From assembly GCA_033961575.1 (NCBI GenBank), contig CM066730.1, positions 116,153,523-116,217,522 on the forward strand: a DNA stretch of 64,000 bases, read 5' to 3'. This stretch comes from Aselliscus stoliczkanus. Taxonomy: Eukaryota; Chordata; Mammalia; Chiroptera; Hipposideridae. A model generated the notes under the pieces. It was not told where the DNA came from and searched no databases. It saw only the letters and a program-made list of their open reading frames with translations. The first letter of the stretch is position 1. Every line of letters starts with the position of its first letter. Shown piece by piece: positions 1 to 9,705 of this stretch. Both the position numbers and the translations under genes were made by a program.

Positions 1-1147
1 TACTTCACAAAAATACACAGATTAGAATCACAGAAGGAAGCTGGGAAATGAAGGCATGCTTATAGCTCCATGACAATTTGAAACTAATGAAATAGTCACT
101 ATTCTTTCCTAGTTTCATAGCATGGCATTTCCATGTCTAAAATTATTTTTCTAAGCTATTATAGTAAAAATGGTGCTCTAGGTTGTGCCTTTTTAAGAAA
201 GAATCTGGATTCTATAGATCTTTTCCTGCCTTTCCACTCCCTCAACCACACACATATACACATGTATCTCATCTCCATTGTCTATGCTAGCAAACTGTGG
301 GGACCCACTCTAACAGAGAAAGCTTCAAATCAGCTCCCACCATGCAGAAGCTTCCATGTAGGAACCATGGTTCACTGCTGCCAGATCTGTGAATTTTTCA
401 AAAGAAGCTAGAAATTTGGACTTTTAAAAAATCTCTTGGTTTTCACCTATGGTAACAAGTTTCAGTTTTCGTAAACCCTATGTAGGCTGCACAAGACATA
501 TCTGTGTATTGGCCTGATTCCACCTGAACCATCAGCTTGGGATAAATGTAGAACAAACTTGCTTTCTCTTCTTCTTGAAGATCTGAAGATGTTAGAAGAT
601 AGCTCTCAAACTCCTTTCAATCTATTCTTAGTTGGTATTCACTCATTGACAAGATTCTTTCAGGAGTTTAAAATCTGGTAGAAATAGTTAAACAGCCAGT
701 CTCAGTGTGGTGGTGTCATTGCTCCAATGAGGATTTGCCTGGAGGGCCCGAGGAAGGAGCACTATTTGTCTGTCTTGGGGTGTGTGCTAGTGATGGGCTG
801 TTTCCTACCATATCCATGCAGATTTGAAGGCCATTCTCTAGAGATTTTTATAAGGATCTCCCTCCACGTCCCAGCCCTGCAGCCATCCCGATTGAGATGG
901 ATCGTGCTGGTTCTGTATGGGGCTTGGGGTCAGTGTCTAGGAGCCTTCTTGAGGTTCTCCATGAATCTGATCATTACAAAATAGATACTGGAGCCCTTCC
1001 TCCACATACACAAGCATGATGACAAGACTGGGAGAATCTTAGATATAACTAGCAAAGCTTTTGCTTTTCCTGACTCTGCTCAAACCCATTCCATTTTAGA
1101 AAGTGCACATGAGTTTCTTGCCCTCAAAAGATTTTACTACACAGGTA
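1..1147. other. Intergenic sequence, nothing recognised
   Basis: Only short open frames occur, with no domain-like content. No repeat family was recognised. Confidence 0.5.
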
Positions 1148-1545
1148 CTGTGATGGTTAGTTCTACATGTCAACTTGGCTAGGCTGTGGCAGCCATTTTG
1201 TTTGGTCAAACACCAGTGTAGATGTTGCTGGGATCTATTTTTTAAATGTGATTAACATGTGAATCAGTAACTTTGAGTAAAGCAGATTACCCTCCATAAT
1301 GTGGGTGAGCCTTATCCAGTCAGTTGAAGGCCTTAAGAGAAAAGACTGAAATTTCCCAAAGAAAAAGGAATCTGGCCTCAAGACTGCACCACAGAAACCC
1401 TGCCTGAGTTTCCAGCCTGCCTGGCCTGACCTGTGGATTTAACTCTTATCTGAGCTTCCAGCCTGCTGCTTTACCTAAGAATTTTGAACTTGCCAGCCTC
1501 TGTGATCACCAGTTCCTTAAAATAAACCTCTCTTTATATACACAC
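1148..1545 (+). repeat. Ancient mammalian interspersed repeat (interrupted)
   Basis: The segment resembles a widespread mammalian repeat beginning 'gtgatggttagttctac..gtcaacttggct' and containing 'gagtaaagcagattaccctcc'. Its expected 3' end ('gattctgtttctctggagaa') reappears at about 2104-2124, so the microsatellite and mariner-like DNA between them look like later insertions or expansions. The family name is not assigned. Confidence 0.55.
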
Positions 1546-1670
1546 AAATATATATATATATATATATGCATGTGTTACACATATACATATACATATATAT
1601 GTCCATATGTGTGTATATATGTGTATATATATATGTGTGTGTATGTGTGTGTGTGTATATATATATATAT

Positions 1671-1734
<64 letters not shown>

Positions 1735-1735
1735 A
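1546..1735 (+). repeat. Compound microsatellite (TA/TG)n(GA)n
   Basis: Alternating TA, TG/TGTA and finally about 45 bp of GA repeats. Short frames here encode only low-complexity repeats. Confidence 0.95.
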
Positions 1736-1737
1736 AT

Positions 1738-2092
1738 GTATACCCATTTAATTTAAGAAAGGAAAAAAAACTGTATTAAAATTACAATTACAATAATATA
1801 TACCGATAACAAAAGATGAACACGAGTCATGTGTATACATTTTTTTGGAACTCCTGGTATATAAAACAAATGTATACAAGTGGACATTTTGGTCAACGTT
1901 GCTCAAGCAGTAGTTCACCATAATCAGAAGTGTCTAGGTGCTGATGGTAACCATTTTGAGCACCTCTTGTAATTGTGGAGGTCAAACATGACTTTTATTC
2001 ATCTTTTGTTATTGGTATATATTGAGTATTACAATTTTAATACAGTTTTCCTTTCTTAAAATGTGTATACACTTTTTTGGCACCCTCTGTAT
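1738..2092. mobile_element. Mariner-like non-autonomous DNA element with long inverted arms
   Basis: The left arm (about 1739-1832) and right arm (about 1983-2070) are imperfect inverted repeats sharing segments such as AAGAAAGGAAAA, CTGTATTAAAATT and ATAACAAAAGATGAA. Two terminus-like segments, GTGTATACAxTTTTTTGG plus a TGGTATA/TGTATA end, lie in direct orientation at 1831-1861 and 2063-2092. TA-type ends and no coding capacity suggest a mariner-type MITE, possibly nested or rearranged. Confidence 0.55.
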
Positions 2093-2349
2093 ATATATAT
2101 ATTTGATTCTGTTTCTCTGGAGAAAACTAACATAGGTATCCTTTTCATGATACTTCTGAACCCAAAGAAAAATACAAACTATTTCAAATACTAATGTCCT
2201 GCAAGTTTCTAAACCCAGGTGGTGGTGCAAGTATGTTTGATTTCTCTTTATGGCTGAGATGAGGAAGGTATCTCTGGATTTCAGAAATTTTCAACTTAAG
2301 TGCCAAGGCTTTCAGATAGTTTCCAACCTATTTATCTTCCGAAACATAA

Positions 2350-2940
2350 TTGAGGTGACCACTCTTCCAGGAAGCCCTCTTTGACTCCAGCCCCAGGCAG
2401 TTGGTAGCTTTCTCCTCAGCCCTTGTCTGTACCCTATTATACTTATTACATCATATTTTTGGCTGTGTGGTACTGACTACTGGCCCTCCCTCCTATAGTA
2501 ACAGAATCTCGGATTTTTAGCTGGGTACATGGCAATGCAGGATAAACACTACATTTCCTAGCCTCTCTTGCAGCTAGATGGCAACTAGATGAAGCTATGT
2601 GTTATAAGGTAAACAAGGGAATGGAGGCCACTCATGGTGAACAACAAGATAGTAGGAGCTTTGATCCATAAAACCTGGGGGCACCACATCAGCACAGCAC
2701 TGCCTACCTGGATTTTCACATGAAAGCAACATAAACTTCTATGTTAATTAAGGCATTTTTTGGGGGGGAGGGGGAAGTTCTGTTATTTGAAGCTAAGCCT
2801 AACCTTAACTCACTTTTGCTTACATGTATGTTCCCTACCACAAAGTGAAGGAATCATGCTTCTTCATCAATTACTGTATAGCACTGTGCCTGAAATATAG
2901 TGTCAATTGTGTGGATTTAAGAATGAAAGGATGAGTGAGC
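2350..2940 (+). repeat. L2-like 3' end interrupted by another old repeat (about 2490-2815)
   Basis: The part 'aggaagccctctttgactcc..' and the later 'agcactgtgcctgaaatatag' match the expected order of an L2 3' region. The intervening segment includes 'aacttctatgttaattaaggca', typical of another old mammalian repeat. Confidence 0.5.
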
Positions 2941-3039
2941 GCCTAACAGGCTAGGGAAAAGCCCAAGTGAAAGTAGAAGGAAGACATTGTACCAGTGAGG
3001 GGGTGCCTTCTAATTTCCCTTCAGCTTACGATGACATTA

Positions 3040-3535
3040 ATTCTATATTAATGAGCACTTAACTTTATGCCAGGCACAGTGTCAAGTGACGCTTTTATAA
3101 TAGTATAAAAGACAGATAAAAATTTCTGCTCTCATAGAGGCTATTCTAGAAGGGACAGACATGATAAATAAACAATATCAGGTAGTGCTAAGTTCCATGA
3201 TGGAAATAAAACTGCTTAATGTAATGACCTACTTTAACGTGGCTGGAGAGGGAAAGTCACTGAGAAGATAGCATTTATGCCAAGACCTGCATGACAAAAA
3301 GAAACTTAGATCAAGAAGAAGGGCATTTGAGGCAGAGCAACAGCTAGTGCAAAGGCCCTGAAGAGGAACTTACTTGGCTTATTTCAAAGAGGAAAGCGCA
3401 AGTGGGATTATAGTGAGTGAGGGTGATTGGTAAGAAGTAGGCAGGGTCCAGGACCTGTGTGCCAAGTGAGGAGTTGAATGTTATTCCAAGAATAATGGGA
3501 AGCCATTATATTTTTAAGCTAAGATAGACATGTTT
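3040..3535 (+). repeat. Ancient L2-type interspersed repeat
   Basis: It contains the recurrent mammalian phrases 'tgagcacttaactttatgcc', 'gcaaaggccctgaagagg' and 'aatgggaagccatta'. Similar decayed copies appear elsewhere in the window, for example near 22400, 37690 and 35160. Confidence 0.5.
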
Positions 3536-3646
3536 CTTTTTTTTTTTTGGAGGGCAGTGACACTGGCCCTCAGATGTAGGACCTGAACCTGGGCCGCTGG
3601 CTTCCCAGGCCAGCTCTTAACCACCACGCCACTTGGCCGGCCGGCC
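3536..3646 (-). mobile_element. Short tRNA-derived SINE (head plus A-tail), 17-bp TSD
   Basis: The minus strand has a tRNA-like head (GGCCAAGTGG A-box region, GGTTCAGGTCC B-box-like) and a short tail ending in poly-A. Perfect 17-bp target duplications flank it at 3519-3535 and 3647-3663. Confidence 0.85.
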
Positions 3647-3681
3647 CTAAGATAGACATGTTTTGATATATATATATATAT

Positions 3682-4107
3682 TTTTTAAAGATTTTATTCG
3701 GGAATTGGGGGAGGGGAACAGCTTTGGGGAATCGGGGAAGGGGAACAGACAAGTTTCTGTCTTTTTGTTCTTCAGTTTAGTTGTGGAGGATGTTGCTTCA
3801 CTGGCCCATGTTGGTATCATCATTGCGCTCTTCCCAGATGAGGCAGATCGGTAGCTGGCCTCTGGGTGTCACTCACCATGGCTATTGGCAGCTCCGGCTG
3901 GTGGCCTGCTGCTCACTATAGCCTATGGCAGCCCACTGCAGCAGGGGCTACAGCCTACACTGTCACCGGGGCTCGCACAGCCCATCTCCAGGTGGAGCTG
4001 TTGTTAGTTATAGAGGGCAGTGTCACTGGCCCTCTTACGTGGGATCCGAACAGGGGCCGCTGGCATCCCAAAACCAGCTCTTAACCAATGCGCCACTCAG
4101 CCGGCCC
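3682..4107 (-). mobile_element. Long composite tRNA-headed SINE
   Basis: The minus strand starts with the same tRNA-like head (GGGCCGGCTGAGTGG) and continues into a roughly 300-bp unrelated body, ending AATAAAATCTTTAAAAAA. Imperfect target duplications (ttgatatata / ttgatttata) flank it. The body contains 'gcctatggcagcccactgca'-type sequence on the plus strand. Confidence 0.8.
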
Positions 4108-4395
4108 TTGATTTATATTTTTAAAGAATTACTCTGGCTCCTCTAAGGAAAATGGTTCGTTGCCAGACAAGGATGGAACACAGTGATGTTTTGGCTATCT
4201 ATTGCTGTGTAATAATCTACGTGCAAAGCTTAGGGTCTTAAAATAATCATATTAGTTTGCTATTTTATGGGTCAAGAATTCTGGTAAGGACTTGACTGGT
4301 AATTCGTTTTTGATTCACAGGACTTCAGCTTGTGAGGCAGCTGGGGCTGAAGGATTCACTTCCAAGATGGTTTCGTGGGTGATATGCAGATGCTT

Positions 4396-4799
4396 TTTTT
4401 TTTTTAAAGACTTTATTGGGGAATTGGGGGAGGGGAACAGCGTTGGGGAACTGGGGAAGGGTAACAGACAAGTTGCTGTCCTTTTTTGTTCTTCAGTCTA
4501 ATTGTGGAAGATGTTGATTCACTGGCCCATGTTGGTATTATCATTGTGCTCTTCCTGGGTGAGGCAGATTGGTCTCCGGCCTCTGGACAGCTGCTCACAG
4601 AGGCTCTTGGCAGCTCATGCTGGCTGCCAGCCACTCACTGTAGCCTATGACAGCCCACTGCAGCAGGGGCTGCAGCTATACCATAGCCGGAGATTCACAG
4701 CAGCCCAGCTCCAGGTGGAGCTGTTGTTCACCATCTTAGCTGTAAAGGGCAGTGTCACTGGCCCACATGTGGGATCCAAATAGGGGTCGCTGGCGTCCC
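4396..4799 (-). mobile_element. Long composite SINE, 5'-truncated
   Basis: It has the same body as the element at 3682-4107, with its A-rich 3' end at the left. The tRNA head is partly lost. Nine-bp duplications (cagatgctt) lie at 4387-4395 and 4800-4808. Confidence 0.8.
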
Positions 4800-5036
4800 C
4801 AGATGCTTCCTGACTTTTCTCTTTCTTCACATGGCATCTAATTCTCTTGGTCCTATTCATGTGGTGTGGGCTTCTTACAGCCCGCTGGTCTCAAGGTTGT
4901 TGTACTGTGTAAATGGAAGCTCATTTCAAAGAGAAAGGAAGTAGGAGCTCCTAGCCAGTGCTACACTTGGAACCAGTACCACTTTGCATCACTTCCTGGA
5001 TATTCATTGGTTAAAGCAGTCAAAAAGCCCTCCCAG

Positions 5037-5150
5037 GGCTGGCCAAGTGGCGCGTTGGTTGAGTGCTGGCTTGGGAAGCCAGCAGCCCTGGTTCGGAGGT
5101 CCCACATGTGAGGGCCAATGACACTGCTATCAAAAAAAAAAAAAAAAAAA
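5037..5150 (+). mobile_element. Short tRNA-derived SINE, 15-bp TSD
   Basis: The A-box-like TGGCCAAGTGG and B-box-like GGTTCGGAGGTCC are visible, followed by a 19-bp A tail. Perfect 15-bp target duplications (aaaaagccctcccag) are at 5022-5036 and 5146-5160. The intact TSD suggests a relatively young insertion. Confidence 0.9.
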
Positions 5151-5280
5151 GCCCTCCCAGATCCAAGAGGGTAGAAAACTGGACCCATCTACTGATGGGG
5201 GAGCAACAAAGTCACATTGCAGAAAAGCACATGGGGCGGAAGATATTATTGCAGCCACCTCTGGAGAATACAAGGTGCCA

Positions 5281-6446
5281 AAGTGAGGAGGCCATTTCAG
5301 TAATTCAGGCAAGAGAAGATGGTGGCTTAGATTTGCATGTTTGCACTGGACATGAGAACAGGGTAGATTCAGAATATATGAGCAGAATATATGAGAACTA
5401 TAAAGCATTAATAAATGCATCTGGGTACTTGTTTCATTGACTTGCACTTTATAAGGTTATGTGGATGTGTGTTGCCCACCACCAATAAAATAAGTCACAC
5501 ACAAGTCTATTCTATTCACAGGACACATACATCATTGTCATGCTCACAATGTGTTTTCTTTCCAAGAATGAGTCAATTAAGACAGGGGCTTAAAGAGGCC
5601 AGCTATCAGAGCTATACAGGGAGGTGAACCTATGGACTTATAGATTGTGAGATCCAAGGATTGCCACATCCTATAATCACGAGTGCTTTAGAGAGTAAAG
5701 AGGGCCTAGCAACATTACTTTTTCAAAGACTTCATAAAGATGAATGCATTTGCCCACAGAAACACCTGAGCAGTTTCACTTCATACATTCAGTTGCTTGA
5801 GGAGACAAAGTATGGGAATCAATGCACCAAAGAGAATGTATGAAAAAGAATGCTTTGAGTGACAAAAAAAGCTGGAAGTTATTGTTCCATTTTAAGACAG
5901 GAGAGAACAATCCAGAAACTTGCCCAGAGTCAGCCAGTAAATTAATGGCAGAGCTGGTGCTAAAAGACATGTCTCCGGATTCCAGTCTGGGATTCTTTCC
6001 ACTGCATCACCTGCCACTGTGTGCAGAACACAGCTTTGTTCTGTATTATGGTTCTACTGGACCCTTGCTATTGCTCAACTGACTTTAAAATACTGCCAGA
6101 TGGCAGGAGGAGAGGTTGTGAACAAATCAAGTCTGATCTCTCTACTGGAAAAAATAAGTCTAAAATATGCCTTGCTAATTTTGACCTAGTCACACCTCTT
6201 TGTGGAGCGAACAGCACACAGATTTATGTAAAAATCTTCATGGTGACATCACTTACGACAGTTCTAAATGTCCAATTGAATATTTCTCAAAATTCACTAA
6301 ATTTTTAAGATTCTGAGGTCATCCTCTAACACAGTTCTTACATCTCTATCAAAATAACAAAGAAACAAACAAAACCCAGCTCAAGACCACCAGTGCCTTT
6401 TGGATTGGAAAGTGAGAACAACACATGATCTTGCTGTGTGTGGATG

Positions 6447-6448
<2 letters not shown>
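5281..6448. other. Intergenic sequence with one MIR
   Basis: A MIR-like segment on the minus strand lies at about 5890-6015 ('acttgcccagagtcagccagta'). The rest shows no recognisable gene or repeat. Confidence 0.5.

Positions 6449-6488
<40 letters not shown>
6449..6488 (+). repeat. (AT)n microsatellite
   Basis: About 20 uninterrupted TA units. Confidence 0.95.
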
Positions 6489-6490
<2 letters not shown>

Positions 6491-6541
6491 GATGAATGTT
6501 TATGTATGTCACTTCTATTTCATATTTGCAGGTGCATAGTT

Positions 6542-6780
6542 TTGTTTTGTTTTGTTTTTAAAACTTTATCGGGGAACAGTGTGTTTTTCCAGGACCCATC
6601 AGCTCCAAGTCAAGTCGCTATCTTCGATCTAGTTGTGGAGGGCACAGCTGAGCTCCAAGTCAAGTCGTTGTTTTCAATCTAGTTGTGGAGGGCGTAGCTC
6701 ACTGGCCCATGTGGGAATCGAACCTGCAACCTTGGTTTTATAAGCCTGTGCTCTAACCACCTGAGCTAACCTGCCTCCCC
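6542..6780 (-). mobile_element. Rhin-1-like bat SINE with internal 50-bp duplication
   Basis: The minus strand reads a tRNA-like head (GGTTAGAGCACAGG, GGTTCGATTCCCACATGGG-like) then AACTAGAT, AGTCAAG-type body segments and an A-rich end. Near-identical 12-bp flanks (aggtgcatagtt / agatgcatagtt) at 6530-6541 and 6781-6792 are target duplications. Segments 6601-6650 and 6651-6700 are tandem copies. Confidence 0.8.
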
Positions 6781-6792
6781 AGATGCATAGTT

Positions 6793-8584
6793 ACTTATTT
6801 TGTTATCTCAATATTTGAAGTAGGGAAAGCTCCATGCAGGATATAGATAAAAGGTGTATGTTCTAAATCACATATTTTCATTCTCAATTACTTTGAATTT
6901 CTTCATTTTTTCCTATAGCCAAATAAAATGTACATAATTTACATCTATTCTTTTTTTTTATTAATTGAGCACTCTTATTTAAATAGAATCAGCACTTATG
7001 CATTACCTTTATTGCATTTACCCAAAGATCCAAGTGTTTCACATGCCAGGTTTTATTTCACATTTGAGCTTATTTGGACAAATATCACCTCCCTACACAC
7101 TTAAAGCATCTATAAAATATTGCTTCTTGACCTCTGTGTAAGAAATAATTTGCTGTGCTCTAGTGTTAGAGGAAAATACTGCAGGATTGATGCCTGGGAA
7201 TATGTGAATCTTACCTATGAATTTAGATGTCTGTTCAACAAGATTGCATGTCAAAAACCTCACACCTTTATTATGTTTCACATGTGATGTTGCACTGTCA
7301 AGTTTAACTGCATCCAAGACTGAGCCAGGTAATGTTTAAATTCCCAAATATCTTAACATTTGAATGCCGCAGGCAAGAAAAACTGCCTACTCAGTAGGCA
7401 CAAGTTATATTTCAGGCAAGAGATTGTCAAAATCAGAATGAAGGCCTTTGCCCATAGATTTTACTGTCACATTTATATTAACCTTTATGCATTCCGGTAA
7501 GGCTTTAAAACAGATGCTTAGGCAGTGCTTTTCTGTAGATCTTCATTAAAGTATCAATATTAAACTATTTTGAAAAATTACCCTTACAGAACCCAGGAGC
7601 TGTACCCGCCTTCCCTTTTAAAGGCACTTTCTCTTATTGCATAAAAATTCAAGTACTCTCTTAAGCAAGTGCAGACTGAAATATTTCACTATGGATTTGA
7701 ACAGGAGCCAAGAGGGTCGATGAAAGGAAAACTTCTCTCTATAAAAGGTTTATTGTCAGCGCTCTCTAAAGATGTAGTTTATTCAATAACAGGCTACCAA
7801 CGTTTTCACAAACATTGACGCGGCCTTCTCAACCTCTCCTAGACCTAAGATTCAGGTCCTTTTCTTTCAGGAATGCTCTGCATCTACCCTTTGACCTTCT
7901 GGATGTCCAACTCTATCTAACTGTTCCCTCCTCCATCAATATAATGTATATTATAAAAAGGAAAGGGGGATGGGGTAGCTTGGGCCTCATACTATTGGAA
8001 AAGTACTTGAATTCCTTGCATTCTTTTGTATTTAACAGCATGTTTACCTAATCACAGGCTTATTAGGATTAACACAAGTCATTTCTTCAAGCTCATTCAA
8101 TGAAAACAAACTGACTCCTATATAGACTCAATTTTTTTTTTCTCTGATCCCAATCCAGGGTGAATTTTTAAGTAGTTCTCCTAAGTTTTTGGAACAATAG
8201 TGGGAAAATATGAAGTTATAAACAAGTGACCTTTTACAACACATTTTCCAACCATACTTAATCTTGCCCATGGATGTAGATATGCACAACCTGAGTTATG
8301 GACTGTTTTCATGAAAGTTTCTCTCCTCTACTGAAGTGACATGCACAATAACCTAGTGATTAAAATGATAAATGATTCTACTATACTCACCTCACCATGG
8401 TTGAGTGATGGAGACCCATAGGCTTGGATTTCTTATAAAAATAAAGCATTATTATTTAAATCACAAACTTGGCTTCAGATTCCTTCTTGTGCCTCTCACA
8501 ATGCTTGGTGTTCAATACATTTTTTTTAATACAGATTACTTTAAATGCAAAGATTTTTCTCTACTGAAGATATAAAAGAAAGCA
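6793..8584. other. AT-rich intergenic sequence downstream of CCN1
   Basis: No gene or clear repeat is seen on either strand. Only short frames without domain character occur. Confidence 0.5.
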
Positions 8585-8690
8585 CTGTCTCATTTTTCTA
8601 TGTTATTTCCCTGCTCTGTCCCAAGCACCTAGAACAGATCCTGACACAAAGCAGGCACTCATTAAATCCTGTTTGAATGATGGAATGGAT
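8585..8690 (+). repeat. L2 3'-end fragment
   Basis: The 'agcacctagaacagatcctg' and 'caggcactcattaaatcctg' phrases match the L2 3' end. Confidence 0.55.
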
Positions 8691-8751
8691 CATTTAGGTT
8701 GTTCCCAGTGACTCTGGACAGTCTCTAAAAATACCAAATGCCATACACTCA

Positions 8752-9402
8752 GATATTAGGTAAATATTTCTTTATTAAATGATTAATTCCATAAATAAAT
8801 TCTTCTCACTGAATATAAAATTAAAATCATTTACAAATTATTCCAGTATTACATTTCCCCACCCTCCCCAAAAGCTACATTTTGATAAATAAAAACATTC
8901 AGTCTTAAAAACACCTGATTTCTGTTTGCAGTTTAGAGTGCAGATAGCTGCCTCTCAGACACTCACAGAGTGTCACCTTCAGGAAAGGATGGAGCCCCCT
9001 CCCATTTACTTCTGTCAAAGGATGAAGGCTTTAACTCTCCTACTAATCTTATTATCTTTTACAACGGCAGAACCAAAAAGGAAAAAGCCTAGAGAAAAAT
9101 ACGCTTACCAAATAATTTACAAACAGAAAACAGAACGTCATCAACACCACAAGCTCCAAAATGAAGCAGTAATATGTGCTCCAGTATTATGAAGCAAAGT
9201 ATTCTCCATCGCAGTTGCATTAGTGTCCGTCTGCACCAGCACACCTGGCAGTTTCGAAATACCTTAATACTACTCAACAATGAGCAATGCATCCCTTCTA
9301 CAATGAGTCCCTTCACCCCCACCACCCCCCACCCACATCTCCGTGATTCTGGCACTCTTCTCTCCTGTTTGTCCACCCTTGTGCTGGAAACCCAGGTAGC
9401 AC
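8752..9402 (-). other. CCN1: CCN1 3' UTR
   Basis: This sequence follows the TAA and runs to about 20 nt past an AATAAA on the minus strand (8776-8771). The length of about 650 nt fits the known short CCN1 3' UTR. Several ATTTA-type AU-rich elements occur near the distal end, consistent with the unstable immediate-early mRNA. The exact cleavage position is inferred. Confidence 0.75.
8771..8776 (-). terminator. CCN1: CCN1 polyadenylation signal AATAAA
   Basis: The plus strand reads tttatt, so the minus strand is AATAAA, in an AT-rich stretch about 627 nt after the stop codon. The expected 3' end is about 10-25 nt further along the minus strand. Confidence 0.75.
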
Positions 9403-9705
9403 TTAGTCCCTAAATTTGTGAATGTCATTGAACAGCCTGTAGAAGGGAAATGCAGCCTCATTTGCGTGTGGGCAGTTGTAGTTGCATTTGCAGGACTGGA
9501 TCATCATGACATTCTTGGAGAACACCTCCCCATCTTCGCAGCGGAACCGCATCTTCACAGTCCTGGTCTGCTGGGGTGTGCAACATCGGCCATCCACGCA
9601 GGAACCACAGTACTTGGGCCGGTATTTCTTCACACTTGAACATCCAGCGTAAGTAAACGTGACTGGTTCGGGGGATTTCTTGGTCTTGCTGCATTTCTTG
9701 CCCTT
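9403..9705 (-). CDS. CCN1: CCN1 exon 5 coding part (CT cystine knot)
   Basis: The exon starts after TTTCTCACAG with [14 protein letters not shown] and ends KFRD then TAA at 9405-9403. It has the ten-cysteine CT knot pattern, for example [14 protein letters not shown] and [13 protein letters not shown]. The basic KGKKC..KTKK and KKYRPKY segments match the heparin-binding part of the family. It has 100 codons plus stop, the expected length for CCN1. Confidence 0.96.
   Translation of the reverse strand, partial: KGKKCSKTKKSPEPVTFTYAGCSSVKKYRPKYCGSCVDGRCCTPQQTRTVKMRFRCEDGEVFSKNVMMIQSCKCNYNCPHANEAAFPFYRLFNDIHKFRD

Larger units (their letters stand above)
4190..5280 (+). repeat. Ancient repeat split by two SINE insertions
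   Basis: The host repeat begins 'gctatctattgctgtgtaat' and continues between and after the SINEs at 4396-4799 and 5037-5150. A related copy without these insertions lies at about 36955-37510. The family is not named. Confidence 0.5.

Noticed and set aside
1546..1735. CRISPR-like or coding low-complexity frames
   Set aside because: Plain dinucleotide microsatellite without spacers. Encoded peptides are only Tyr-Ile and Arg-Glu repeats.
5037..5110. tRNA gene
   Set aside because: A- and B-box-like motifs are present, but the sequence is part of a SINE with poly-A tail and TSD and does not fold as a standard tRNA.
5063..5440. Plus-strand 125-codon frame
   Set aside because: It runs through a SINE and its poly-A tail (a lysine run), so it is not a gene.
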